From NCBI GenBank assembly GCA_900102385.1, contig FNBQ01000002.1:62001-126000 (forward strand): a DNA stretch of 64,000 bases. The letters run 5' to 3'. The position numbers and the translations under genes are program-made. Numbering within the stretch: position 1 is the first letter of the stretch; every line of letters begins with the position of its first letter. Shown piece after piece: positions 35,106-43,836 of the stretch. The notes under the pieces are model-generated. The model was not told the DNA's origin. It saw nothing but the letters and a program-made list of their open reading frames with translations, and did no database searches. This stretch comes from Bacteroidales bacterium KHT7. GTDB lineage: Bacteria > Bacteroidota > Bacteroidia > Bacteroidales > Bacteroidaceae.

Positions 35106-36263
35106 ATGAAAAACAAATTTCTTCTGATGGGGCTTGTTGCCCTTGGATTGGGCATTACTTCATGCTCTGATGATGATAAGAATGAGAACACTCTTCCTGA
35201 AGGTACTGCCGAGGTGGAGATTTCAATCGACGAGGCTGCATACGCAGGCAACGAAGAGAATTGGCACAAATATACCGTTGCCGTTGCAAATCTTCTTGTC
35301 AAGGATGCAACAGACCTAAACGAGGCATGGATTAACGGCTATGCCGATGAATTCAAGAACGCAAAAGGCTCGTACAAGTCATACAACGACTGTCTTGCCG
35401 AGATTATCAACGGATGCGCCGACATCTCAAACGAGGTTGGAACTGCAAAAATAGGCGAGCCACGCGACCTTTGGGAGAAGGGCAAGTATATCGAGGCTGT
35501 CTATGCCGTTGAGTCATGGTACAGTTACCACTCAATCGACGACTATACAAACAACTTGTATTCAATCCGTAACGCATTCAACGGTTCGCGTACAAGCGCA
35601 GAGGCTGAAAATTCTATCGCTTCATATTTGAAGAAGAACGACGAGGCTCTCTACACAACAATAAAGAACGACATCAGCAACGCCATCACAAAGGTTAGTT
35701 CGATGGTTGCTCCATTCCGCAGCCATATCGGAAACAAGAGCGTTGTCGAGGCGATGGAGGCTTGCGCAACTCTCAATGCCGACCTCACAAACAAACTTCT
35801 GCCTTACTTCACAAACCTCGAAGGTGCCGATGCCGACCTGAAACTTATCGTTGCAAACTATGTTGACAATGTGGTTCTTACAACATATTCTGATTTGGTA
35901 AAGAAGACAACAGCGCTTCGCGATGCAGTTGTGGCTCTTAATGCAAACAGAACAGACGACAACTTCAAGAAGGCTGCATCTGCTTGGCAGGCTGCCCGCG
36001 AGCCTTGGGAGACATCTGAGGCATTCCTCTTCGGTCCGGTTGCCGAACTTGGTCTCGACCCTAACATGGATTCATGGCCGCTCGACCAAGATGCCATCGG
36101 CAATATTCTGAAGAACGGCGACTTCTCGGCTCTTGAGTGGGAAGGCGAGTTTACCGAAGAAGGCGAGGCAGGCGAGACTATCGGCGCTGCACAGAATGTT
36201 AGAGGTTTCCATACACTTGAGTTCCTGATATTTAAGGATGGAGTTGCTCGTACCATAAAATAA
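35106..36263 (+). CDS. Imelysin-family (IrpA/EfeO-like) lipoprotein
   Basis: The 385-residue protein has a lipobox signal (GITSCSDD, Cys about residue 20). The imelysin signature GFHTLEFLIF is present with H369 and E372 (GxHxxE), the putative metal site. REPWETSEAFLFGPV and PLDQDAI are also typical. Imelysins bind or handle iron at the cell surface or periplasm and are commonly paired with a di-haem DUF1111 protein, as here. It is probably anchored to a membrane facing the periplasm. It starts 36 bases after the porin, and the di-haem gene starts 3 bases after it. Confidence 0.93.
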   Translation: MKNKFLLMGLVALGLGITSCSDDDKNENTLPEGTAEVEISIDEAAYAGNEENWHKYTVAVANLLVKDATDLNEAWINGYADEFKNAKGSYKSYNDCLAEIINGCADISNEVGTAKIGEPRDLWEKGKYIEAVYAVESWYSYHSIDDYTNNLYSIRNAFNGSRTSAEAENSIASYLKKNDEALYTTIKNDISNAITKVSSMVAPFRSHIGNKSVVEAMEACATLNADLTNKLLPYFTNLEGADADLKLIVANYVDNVVLTTYSDLVKKTTALRDAVVALNANRTDDNFKKAASAWQAAREPWETSEAFLFGPVAELGLDPNMDSWPLDQDAIGNILKNGDFSALEWEGEFTEEGEAGETIGAAQNVRGFHTLEFLIFKDGVARTIK

Positions 36264-36266
36264 AAG

Positions 36267-37781
36267 ATGAAAAACAAGAAGATATTATTTTCTTCCATAA
36301 TATTGTTAGCCATGCTATCGTCCTGCGAGGACGATAGCATGGATGTTATGGATATTGACGTGCCCGACGGCTACGCTCTAAGTGCCGGAACATCAACGGT
36401 TTTTGTCAATTCAAGTTATGCCTACGATACCGATGCCGACTGGGTTTCGAACATACCCGACAATCAGAGGCGGTTTATCAAGGGCGATGGACTGTACGAC
36501 GACCTCATGACGCAGAGTATGGGACTGGGCCCTGTTTATGCCGGATATTCATGCGGCTCGTGCCATCGCAACGCCGGAAGAACAAAGCCTGCGCTGTGGA
36601 CTCAGGTTGGTACTGACGATGACGGAACGCCAGTCTACGGCTCGGGCGAATACGGATTCTCGTCTATGCTTGTGTATGTTACCCGCAAGAATGGCGCATT
36701 CTTCCAGAATTACGGACGCGTTATTCACGACCAGAGCATATACGGAGTAACCGCCGAGGGAAAGCTTCAGTGCCGCTGGCATTATCAGGATTTCACGTTC
36801 CCTGACGGCGAGGCTTATCAACTCTGCTATCCTGAGTACACCATAACCGATTGGTACGCCAACTATGGCAACACCAGCGACCCTATAAATCCCGACGAAC
36901 TGTTCTGCTCGGTAAGAATTCCGCTGCGCCACGTGGGAATGGGACAGATGATGGCTCTCGACCCTAACGAGATTGAGGCTCTGGCGCAGAAAAGCAACTA
37001 TCCCGAATACGGAATCAGCGGTAGGTGCAACTACATAACCGAGCGCGGAAAACGACAACTCGGACTTAGCGGAAACAAGGCTCAGCATGCCGATTTGACC
37101 GTCGAACTGGGATTTTCGAGCGATATGGGCGCAACAAATTCACGCTATCCAGAGAAGATTTGCGAAGGTCAGCTTCAGATGCAGGAAGGCTCGATGATGG
37201 GTTTGGCATACGACCGGCTCGATGTCTCTACCGAGGATATGGAAAATGTTGATTACTATCTGCACGGACTCGGCGTTCCGGCTCGCCGCCTTGGAAGCAA
37301 GACGAAGATGGTGGATTATGATGGCAAGAAGATTTCAGAACGCGAATACATTGCCATGGGCGAGAAGATGTTCTATCAGGCAAAATGCCATCTGTGCCAT
37401 GTCACAACACTCCACACAAAGCCGCGAGGCGCAACGCTCTTGAATGGAACGGAACTTCCTTGGCTCGGCGGACAGACGATTCATCCTTATTCAGACTATC
37501 TGCTGCACGACATGGGTTCGGAAATCATGGGCGTAGGCTTGAACGACAACTATGTGAGTGGTCTGGCGCGAGGCAACGAATGGCGCACAACTCCGCTGTG
37601 GGGAATCGGACTTCAGGAGAAGGTTAATGCACACACTTACTTCCTGCACGACGGTCGCGCGCGCAGCCTTCAGGAGGCAATTTTGTGGCACGGAGGCGAG
37701 GGCGAGGCCTCTAAAAACATCTTCAAGAACATGAGCAAGAGCAATCGCTCGGCACTCATCGCATTCTTGGAATCGCTTTAA
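36267..37781 (+). CDS. DUF1111 di-haem c-type cytochrome oxidoreductase, lipoprotein
   Basis: The 504-residue protein has a lipobox (LSSCEDD). Two haem c sites are present: C96-GS-C99-H100 and C374-HL-C377-H378. It belongs to the DUF1111 family, often annotated thiol oxidoreductase, which is related to MauG/cytochrome c peroxidases. The second site lies in the usual C-terminal cytochrome domain. The repeated word ATGCTATCGTCCT..AGGACGATAGCAT at 36313-36342 is a coding inverted repeat near the start. Pairing with imelysin suggests that it oxidises or reduces iron or another substrate for uptake. The chemistry is unproven. Confidence 0.92.
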   Translation: MKNKKILFSSIILLAMLSSCEDDSMDVMDIDVPDGYALSAGTSTVFVNSSYAYDTDADWVSNIPDNQRRFIKGDGLYDDLMTQSMGLGPVYAGYSCGSCHRNAGRTKPALWTQVGTDDDGTPVYGSGEYGFSSMLVYVTRKNGAFFQNYGRVIHDQSIYGVTAEGKLQCRWHYQDFTFPDGEAYQLCYPEYTITDWYANYGNTSDPINPDELFCSVRIPLRHVGMGQMMALDPNEIEALAQKSNYPEYGISGRCNYITERGKRQLGLSGNKAQHADLTVELGFSSDMGATNSRYPEKICEGQLQMQEGSMMGLAYDRLDVSTEDMENVDYYLHGLGVPARRLGSKTKMVDYDGKKISEREYIAMGEKMFYQAKCHLCHVTTLHTKPRGATLLNGTELPWLGGQTIHPYSDYLLHDMGSEIMGVGLNDNYVSGLARGNEWRTTPLWGIGLQEKVNAHTYFLHDGRARSLQEAILWHGGEGEASKNIFKNMSKSNRSALIAFLESL

Positions 37782-37808
37782 AATCAAAAAAAATAAATAG
37801 AATAAACA

Positions 37809-39020
37809 ATGAAAAAAATATTTGCAATTGCGCTGATGGCTTCGATGACTCTTACAGCCGCTGCGCAACACGACGAGGATACAGAAAACGGAATTGTTTC
37901 GATAGGCGAGCGCAAGGGCTTTCAGATAGCATCGAAAGACGGCGCATTCACCTTTAAACCATATATGCTTGTGCAGACCAGTGCGGCGTTCAACTATTAC
38001 GACGACGAAGGTCTTGACAAGGCTTACAATCAGGACAATGTGGCAAATTCAGGCTTTGCCGTGCCTTATGCGGTGCTCGGTTTTACCGGAAAAGTATACG
38101 GAAAGGTTACTTACAATCTCTCGATAAATGCGGCTGGCAGCGGCAGCGGAATCTTGCAGCAGGCATGGTTCGACGTTAAGGCGAAGGATGAGTTTTGCGT
38201 TCGCGTAGGTAAGTTCAAGACTCCTTTCTCGCACGCTTATCTCACAACGCTTGGCGAGACGCTGATGCCAAGTCTTCCAACATCGCTCACCGCTACAGTC
38301 ATCTTGCCATATTCGCTCAATGCCGTAACTCCTAACATCGGAACGGGCTTTGACCTTGGTGCAGAAATCCACGGACTCGTGGGCGGAAAATTCGGCTACG
38401 AGGTAGGAATTTTCAACGGAACGGGTGCTTCGGTCAACTCGGCAACAAAGACCTTTAGCGACGACTGGCACATTCCGTCTCTGCTCTACGCAGGCAGAAT
38501 CAGTCTGATGCCAAAGGGCGTGATGCCTGCAACACAGGGCAATCCAAACCGATTGAACGAGGACAAGTACATGATTGCCGCATCGACATCGCTCAATGTT
38601 GAGAGCGAAAGCGAGAGCACAAACGATTTTCGCGCCGGACTTGAGTTTGCTATGCTGAAGAACAAACTTTATCTGGGCGGAGAATTCTACTATATGCACG
38701 TCGGTTTTACCGAAAGACAGAAGATTGATGAAGGTTTCGACTACATCGGCGGATATGTTCAGGGCGGATATTTCGTTGCTCCGCGCACTCAACTTGCTCT
38801 GCGCTACGACTTTATGAACCGTAACGGACTTGATGCCAACGGCTCAATCAATATGCCTGCGGTGGGCGTCAACTACTTCTTCCGCGGCACAGGACTGAAA
38901 CTTCAGGCAATGTATCAGTACACAGGCCGAACAGGTCACGACACTCAGCTCGACCGCGACAACGACGACCTCGGTCTTGCCGTTCATTCGGCAAAAGTTA
39001 TGCTTCAGTACACATTCTAA
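37809..39020 (+). CDS. Second outer-membrane porin of the operon
   Basis: The 403-residue porin has a signal peptide (1-20, AAAQ). Strands such as FKPYMLVQTSAAFNYYDDEG, KVTYNLSINAAG and VRVGKFKTPFSHAY are typical of porin O/P proteins, and it ends YTF with the aromatic outer-membrane signal. Only ~25-30% similarity by eye to the first porin suggests a different pore. Position between the di-haem protein and the mono-haem lipoprotein implies a role in the same pathway, such as entry of the metal complex or electron-acceptor substrate. Confidence 0.87.
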   Translation: MKKIFAIALMASMTLTAAAQHDEDTENGIVSIGERKGFQIASKDGAFTFKPYMLVQTSAAFNYYDDEGLDKAYNQDNVANSGFAVPYAVLGFTGKVYGKVTYNLSINAAGSGSGILQQAWFDVKAKDEFCVRVGKFKTPFSHAYLTTLGETLMPSLPTSLTATVILPYSLNAVTPNIGTGFDLGAEIHGLVGGKFGYEVGIFNGTGASVNSATKTFSDDWHIPSLLYAGRISLMPKGVMPATQGNPNRLNEDKYMIAASTSLNVESESESTNDFRAGLEFAMLKNKLYLGGEFYYMHVGFTERQKIDEGFDYIGGYVQGGYFVAPRTQLALRYDFMNRNGLDANGSINMPAVGVNYFFRGTGLKLQAMYQYTGRTGHDTQLDRDNDDLGLAVHSAKVMLQYTF

Positions 39021-39036
39021 ACTTAAACATTCGTTA

Positions 39037-39762
39037 ATGAAAAAAATAAGTTTTATTTTTGTGTCGGTTTTGCTGGCGGCTGCCTTCGCTTCGTGCGACG
39101 ACGGCGACATTAAGTCGAAAACATATTCGTCTTCCGACGGACGAACGGTAAGAGTTACCGGCAAGTTGGTTGGATACGATTCGTGGCCCGATAACTATAA
39201 AATCGTTCTCGCCGGATTTTCTGGCGGAGCCGAATATTCAAGCGTTCAGCGAGTTCTCGTGCCCGATGCCGACGGAAACATCGACTGCCAGTTGACGAAC
39301 ATTGAATCTGATATTGAGACGATTGAAATCTGTGCCGTAGACCGAATCCGTCTGAAAGCGGCATCGTTCTTCAAGATTCAGAATTCCGGAAACGAAGAGC
39401 AGACAACAGCTGATGTCGGCACGCTCGATGTCGGAATGTTCAACGCCATTCAGAACGAAGTCTTTTCGAAAACGTGCGCTAACTGTCACGGAGCAAGCAC
39501 AACGGCGGCACGCGGACTGTATCTTACCGAAGGAAAAAGTTACCAGTACTTGGTTGGCGACGATGGACAGGGCGTTCAGTCGAGCCGAATGCCTTCGATG
39601 AAGAGGGTTGAGCCCGGAAATGCCGAAGCATCGGTGTTCTACCGCGTTGTGGCAGACAACGATTTTACTTCGGAATGGCACTACAACCACTCGGGCGAGG
39701 TTCTCAGCACAACCACGCGCGCACTCATTGCCGACTGGATAAACGAGGGCGCAAAAAAATAG
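39037..39762 (+). CDS. Mono-haem c-type cytochrome lipoprotein
   Basis: I chose the start at 39037 (MKKISFIF...), 16 bases after the porin stop, because it gives a clean lipoprotein signal ending in FASCDD. The 241 residues have an N-terminal beta-rich part and a C-terminal cytochrome part with one haem site C147-AN-C150-H151 (TCANCHG). A Met ligand is plausible in SRMPSM. It may pass electrons to or from the di-haem protein two genes upstream. It resembles the cytochrome-like lipoproteins found near imelysins in Bacteroidota. Confidence 0.85.
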   Translation: MKKISFIFVSVLLAAAFASCDDGDIKSKTYSSSDGRTVRVTGKLVGYDSWPDNYKIVLAGFSGGAEYSSVQRVLVPDADGNIDCQLTNIESDIETIEICAVDRIRLKAASFFKIQNSGNEEQTTADVGTLDVGMFNAIQNEVFSKTCANCHGASTTAARGLYLTEGKSYQYLVGDDGQGVQSSRMPSMKRVEPGNAEASVFYRVVADNDFTSEWHYNHSGEVLSTTTRALIADWINEGAKK

Positions 39763-39793
39763 TTGAAACATAAAGAAAAAGGAATATAATTAG

Positions 39794-40921
39794 ATGCAAC
39801 AAGGAAAAAATATATCTGTAGAAATTTCTAAGTTTGAAGTTGAAAACAGTGTGAATGAGTATCATGTGATGATTCATGTGGAAAACCCGATGCTGACGTT
39901 CGCCGAGCAGGCGAGCGCGGTGTCAGATGCTTTTGCCGATGCCGCTTCTGAATTGGGTGCGAAACCCGTGTTTAAACGCTATTTTCTGAGCGATTCGGCA
40001 ACGCAGACCGATGCGCTTTTCGCTATTGCCGAAAAGCAGTCCGAGTGTGCCGTTTCGGTCGTGGAGCAGCCGCCTTTGAACGGAACGAAAGTCGCTTTGT
40101 GGGCTTATCTTCAGACCGATGTAGAGGTCGAATCTGCGGGCAACGGAATGTTCGTGGCAAAGCACGGCGATTTCAAGCATATCTGGAGCGGATACAACTA
40201 TTCCGACGGCAAGGATTCCGAGGAACAGACTCGCACTCTTCTGATTGATTATGTTGCCCAGTTGCAGAAACTTGGCTGCTCTCTGGCTGACGACTGCATC
40301 AGAACTTGGTTCTTTGTCCACGACATCGACAACAACTACGGAGGCGTGGTAAAGGCTCGCAACGAAGTCTTCAAGACGCAGAATCTGACTTCAGACACGC
40401 ACTACATCAGCAGCACGGGCATCGGCGGCAGACATGCCAATCACAAGGTGCTTGTAGAACTCGACCACTACGCTGTTTCGGGCTTGGAAAAGGGGCAGAT
40501 TAACTTCCTTTATGCACCAACTCATCTTAATCCTACATACGAGTACGGCGTGGCTTTCGAACGCGGAACTTACGTCGATTATGCCGACCGTCGCCATGTT
40601 TTCATCTCCGGAACGGCGAGCATAAACAACAAGGGCGAAGTGGTTCATGTCGGCAACATCGTAAAGCAGGTAGAGAGAATGTGGGAGAATGTCGGAGCTC
40701 TTCTGAAAGAGGCTGACTGTTCTTTCGATGATTTGGGACAAATGATTGTCTATCTGCGCGATATGGCTGATTATGCCGTAGTAAAACGTATGTTCGACGA
40801 ACGATTCCCTTCAACTCCGAAGGTCATAACCCTTGCTCCTGTGTGTCGTCCGGGCTGGCTCATCGAGATGGAGTGCATGGGCGCAAAGCGTCAGACTAAC
40901 AAATCCTTCAAAGCATATTAA
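39794..40921 (+). CDS. Rid-family protein of the chorismatase (FkbO/Hyg5)-like type
   Basis: The 375-residue protein has two halves. The C-terminal half has the RidA/YjgF fold signatures (ISGTASINNKGE, VGALLKEADCSFDDLGQMIVYLRD, ITLAPVCRPGWLIEMECMG). The middle TGIGGRHANHKVLVEL and ISGTASI resemble chorismatases that hydrolyse chorismate. The N-terminal half resembles a degenerate second Rid domain. It lies directly before ccsBA with 4 bases between. Its role beside cytochrome maturation is not obvious. Chorismate hydrolysis is possible but unsupported. Confidence 0.72.
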   Translation: MQQGKNISVEISKFEVENSVNEYHVMIHVENPMLTFAEQASAVSDAFADAASELGAKPVFKRYFLSDSATQTDALFAIAEKQSECAVSVVEQPPLNGTKVALWAYLQTDVEVESAGNGMFVAKHGDFKHIWSGYNYSDGKDSEEQTRTLLIDYVAQLQKLGCSLADDCIRTWFFVHDIDNNYGGVVKARNEVFKTQNLTSDTHYISSTGIGGRHANHKVLVELDHYAVSGLEKGQINFLYAPTHLNPTYEYGVAFERGTYVDYADRRHVFISGTASINNKGEVVHVGNIVKQVERMWENVGALLKEADCSFDDLGQMIVYLRDMADYAVVKRMFDERFPSTPKVITLAPVCRPGWLIEMECMGAKRQTNKSFKAY

Positions 40922-40925
40922 AAAG

Positions 40926-42944
40926 ATGATTAAGAAAGCAATTGTCTTTCTGTACAGTGTCATAGTTGTTGTCCTTGCGGTTGCAACGTTTGTCGAGAAC
41001 AGCTATGGCACTCGTTTTGTTACAGAAAATGTCTATCATACGGCGTGGTTCTGCGCTTTGTGGGCTGCGCTTGCTGTTTTGTCGGTTGTGCTTTTTGTTG
41101 TCAGAGGCTTATGGCGGAGAGTTCCGGTTGCATTGCTTCATGCCTCGTTCATCGTTATTCTTATTGGCGCGCTAACCACGTTTCTTACGAGCAATAAAGG
41201 CATGTTGCACATTCGCAAGGAGATGCCAGTCGATTCATACATCATTCCCGACCGCGGTTCGATGATGCGACTGCCCTTCAAGATGGAGCTCGACAGTTTT
41301 GTGGTTGAGTGCTATCAGGGAACCGAAGCCCCTTCCGATTACATCAGTTATGTTTCGGTAGGCGATGAGAATGTACGCATCTCTATGAACAATATTTTTG
41401 CGAAAGATGGCTATCGGTTCTACCAGTCATCGTACGACGAGGATATGCAAGGCTCTTGGCTGTCGGTTAATTACGACCCTTGGGGAACAGGCATAACTTA
41501 TGCCGGATATCTGCTTCTGGGTTTGTCTATGATACTTGTCCTTCTGTCGAAAAACTGCGGATTCCGCAAATTGCTGAAGAATCCGGCATTGAAGAGAGGC
41601 TTTCTTTCGCTCATGCTGATGCTTGTCGTTGCCAATGCTTCGGCTTTTGCTCCGCGAACCGTAAAACGGGTGCAGGCCGATGAGATGGCGCGTCGTCAGG
41701 TGGTTTATAACGACAGAGTTGTGCCGTTCAACACACTCGCTCTCGATTTTGTTCAGAAGATAACCGGAAAATCATCGTTCAAAGGCTTGAGTGCCGAACA
41801 AATCGTCGTAAGCACGATGCTTTATCCCGAGGATTGGTCAAAGGTGAAGATGATTTACGTTAAGGATGCCGCCTTGCGAAAGGAACTCGGTGCAGAGGAC
41901 AAATATCTGTGTATGCAAGATTTGTTCGTCGGCAGGGAGTACAAGCTTAATGCCTTGTACGGCAAGATTACCGACAAGCATAGCAAGAGTTTCAAGCAAC
42001 TTCAGGAACTCGACGAGAAAGTTGCCCTCATCTTGATGCTGAACAACGGAACGCTCGTAAAACCACTCCCGAAGGATGGCAGCGTTGCTCCGCTTTCCGA
42101 TTCTAAAATCGATGCCGAATTGTTCTACAACCGCGTGCCATTTACCAAGATTCTGTTCATGCTAAACCTCACGATGGGATTTTTGGCGTTCTTCTATCTG
42201 CTTTACTGCGGATTAAAGAAAAAGCAGAAAATGCGTTTTGCTACGGTTGCCTTTTCTGTAATTCTGTTTGCATCAACGGCCTTTCATCTTTTGGGATATG
42301 TTCTGAGATGGTATATCGGCGGCAGAATTCCGCTCAGCAACGGATTCGAGACAATGCAGTTTGTGGCTCTGTGCGTATTGCTTATCTCGTGTGCTCTCTA
42401 TCGCCGTTTCTTTTTCGTTTTGCCTTTCGGATTCCTGCTTTCGGGCTTCACTCTGCTGGTAAGTTATCTCGGTCAGATGAACCCGCAGATAACTCCGCTG
42501 ATGCCGGTGCTTGTGTCGCCGTGGCTCAGCAGTCATGTATCGATGATTATGATGAGTTACGCGCTTTTTGCCTTCATGATGTTCAACGCAATCCTTGCTC
42601 TGTGCATGATGCGTGGCGGAAACGAAGAGCAGGTTGAGCAACTCACCGTACTCAGCAAGGTGATGATGTATCCGGCATGTTTCTTCCTTGGCATCGGAAT
42701 TTTCCTTGGTGCGGTATGGGCAAACGTGTCGTGGGGGCGATATTGGGCTTGGGACCCTAAAGAGGTTTGGGCGCTTATAACCTTCATGGTCTATAGCGTT
42801 GGCTTTCATAGCGACAGCATCAAGATTCTGCGCAATCCAAAGTTCTTCCATTGGTATATGCTCTTGGCATTCCTCACCATTCTGATGACATACTTCGGAG
42901 TGAACTATGTGCTCGGCGGAATGCACAGCTACGCCAATGCTTAA
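40926..42944 (+). CDS. ccsA: CcsBA-type cytochrome c biogenesis protein (ResB-CcsA fusion)
   Basis: I chose the start at 40926 (MIKKAIVFLYS), which is 4 bases after the previous stop. The 672 residues hold a ResB-like N-terminal half with membrane helices and a large periplasmic domain. A CcsA half follows, with many helices and the haem-handling Trp-rich motif WGRYWAWDPKE. The fused form carries haem to the outside and joins it to CxxCH motifs. Its presence next to two haem c proteins explains how they are matured. A palindromic terminator follows at 42969-43019. Confidence 0.94.
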   Translation: MIKKAIVFLYSVIVVVLAVATFVENSYGTRFVTENVYHTAWFCALWAALAVLSVVLFVVRGLWRRVPVALLHASFIVILIGALTTFLTSNKGMLHIRKEMPVDSYIIPDRGSMMRLPFKMELDSFVVECYQGTEAPSDYISYVSVGDENVRISMNNIFAKDGYRFYQSSYDEDMQGSWLSVNYDPWGTGITYAGYLLLGLSMILVLLSKNCGFRKLLKNPALKRGFLSLMLMLVVANASAFAPRTVKRVQADEMARRQVVYNDRVVPFNTLALDFVQKITGKSSFKGLSAEQIVVSTMLYPEDWSKVKMIYVKDAALRKELGAEDKYLCMQDLFVGREYKLNALYGKITDKHSKSFKQLQELDEKVALILMLNNGTLVKPLPKDGSVAPLSDSKIDAELFYNRVPFTKILFMLNLTMGFLAFFYLLYCGLKKKQKMRFATVAFSVILFASTAFHLLGYVLRWYIGGRIPLSNGFETMQFVALCVLLISCALYRRFFFVLPFGFLLSGFTLLVSYLGQMNPQITPLMPVLVSPWLSSHVSMIMMSYALFAFMMFNAILALCMMRGGNEEQVEQLTVLSKVMMYPACFFLGIGIFLGAVWANVSWGRYWAWDPKEVWALITFMVYSVGFHSDSIKILRNPKFFHWYMLLAFLTILMTYFGVNYVLGGMHSYANA

Positions 42945-42968
42945 TGAATGATACGCCGGTCCTGAACA

Positions 42969-43023
42969 AGAAAACGTTTTTCTGTATTTTGAACGAGACT
43001 TAAAGGAAAGACGTTTTCTGTTT
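42969..43023 (+). terminator. Hairpin terminator after ccsBA
   Basis: AGAAAACGT (42969-42977) pairs with ACGTTTTCT (43011-43019), followed by GTTTTGTT. The loop is long. Confidence 0.55.
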
Positions 43024-43106
43024 TGTTATTCTGAAAACCGCAGTCTGTAAAAATATGCAGACGCAAAGCGAATCATTATGCAGAAAATGGCAAAAAATCT
43101 CCTTTT

Positions 43107-43172
43107 TAGGTAGGGGATAGCTAGGGGGTAGCAAGGAGATAGCAAGAGGGTAGCAAGGGGGAAGGTTCGGCG
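43107..43172. repeat. 11-bp tandem repeat array, tagcaagggg type
   Basis: Strict 11-base units: TAGGTAGGGGA, TAGCTAGGGGG, TAGCAAGGAGA, TAGCAAGAGGG, TAGCAAGGGGG, then AAGGTTCGGCG. Noncoding; the ORF across it has no family features. Confidence 0.8.
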
Positions 43173-43192
43173 AAGCGTATATTGATACAATG

Positions 43193-43262
43193 CAGTTGAC
43201 AATGGACAGTTGACAATTCACAATTCATAATTCATAATTCAAAATTGCTTTCATAATTAGAG
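43193..43262. repeat. A+T-rich dispersed repeat copy
   Basis: GTTGACAATGGACAGTTGACAATTC followed by ACAATTCATAATTCATAATTC and AAAATTG. Same family as at 920-985; the shared TTGACAGTTGACAATTC word is close to that at 923-936. Confidence 0.5.
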
Positions 43263-43310
43263 AAAGTTTAAAAATCTTAGGCAATTCACGATTGACAACT
43301 TAGGAGTCGT

Positions 43311-43340
43311 TACGAACAATTTCGTCAGAAATTGTTCGTA
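43311..43340. repeat. Perfect 12-bp inverted repeat beside an 11-bp array
   Basis: TACGAACAATTT (43311-43322) and AAATTGTTCGTA (43329-43340) flank a 6-base loop. The right arm runs straight into the 11-bp units at 43338. Confidence 0.75.
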
Positions 43341-43381
43341 GGTCCAAGGTAGGTCCAAGGTAGGTCCAAGGAAGTGGGGAG
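43338..43381. repeat. 11-bp tandem repeat array, gtaggtccaag type
   Basis: Three identical GTAGGTCCAAG units at 43338, 43349 and 43360, then GAAGTGGGGAG. Confidence 0.85.
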
Positions 43382-43450
43382 TAATTCACAATTTATAATT
43401 GTAGAAAAAGTGGGATATTTAGTCTTTTGGTAAATACAAAATAATGTCAA

Positions 43451-43516
43451 GGTATATGTAAGCTATATGTTGGGTATATGTAAGCTATATGTAAGGAGGA
43501 TGTAAGATATATGATG
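43451..43516. repeat. 11-bp tandem repeat array, gctatatgtaa type
   Basis: Six units: GGTATATGTAA, GCTATATGTTG, GGTATATGTAA, GCTATATGTAA, GGAGGATGTAA, GATATATGATG, with alternating sub-types. Confidence 0.85.
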
Positions 43517-43555
43517 AGTTGCCTGAGAATTCAGAAATAAGCCAGTCGTTTGTAA

Positions 43556-43588
43556 AATCCCGAACGAATCCCGAGTGCATCTCGAAGA
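43556..43588. repeat. 11-bp units shared with the cdd-proximal array
   Basis: AATCCCGAACG, AATCCCGAGTG, CATCTCGAAGA. The first is the exact reverse complement of the unit at 13228-13238, linking the two loci 30 kb apart. Confidence 0.6.
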
Positions 43589-43618
43589 GGATTTGGCAGC
43601 AAGCGAACAATGTTTGTG

Positions 43619-43750
43619 CGGTAAATTTGGCTTTACATAGAGACAACCTTTTTGTATCTATTTTTCAAAATATTGTCAGAAATAGACTTCATTCATAAAA
43701 TAGTTTGTATATTTACCGCCGTAAAGCATCAATTTAAATTGTGAAAAACT
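43619..43750 (+). repeat. Rhs-cassette leader, copy A
   Basis: About 130 bp starting at GGTAAATTTGG-type sequence and ending in GTGAAAAAC; nearly the same as 45026-45156. Shared words include TTTTTCAAAATATTGTCA, TTCATTCATAAAATAG and TTTGTATATTTAC. A TAGTTTG at 43701-43707 is a near-consensus -7 box. The GTG start follows. Confidence 0.75.
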
Positions 43751-43821
43751 TGCGTTACAACGGCGATATAAGCAGCATGCAGTGGCAGAATGATCACCTA
43801 AGCAGAGTTTACATATTTTAG
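43741..43821 (+). pseudogene. Rhs-repeat fragment A
   Basis: From GTG 43741 the frame reads KNLRYNGDISSMQWQND, recognisable as the NGNIS.MQW segment of Bacteroidota Rhs/YD-repeat proteins, then leaves homology and stops at TAG 43819-43821. It is a 26-codon remnant at the front of cassette A, without the following YD-repeat text seen in fragment B. Confidence 0.65.
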
Positions 43822-43836
43822 AATTTAACTAGTTTT

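Noticed and set aside
36313-36342. Inverted repeat ATGCTATCGTCCT/AGGACGATAGCAT as a regulatory hairpin
   Set aside because: It lies within the coding start of the di-haem gene and encodes the lipobox region; a translational role is possible but there is no further support.
40833-40925. Longer start for ccsBA
   Set aside because: It would overlap the end of the Rid-type gene by 89 bases; ATG 40926 sits 4 bases after that stop and begins a normal membrane helix.
43000-43221. 73-codon minus-strand ORF over the TAGCAAGGGGG array
   Set aside because: Its Pro/Leu/Tyr-rich text is simply the translated 11-bp repeat; no start context.
43107-43588. CRISPR array
   Set aside because: Units are only 11 bp, contiguous, with no spacers, and no cas genes are in the window.
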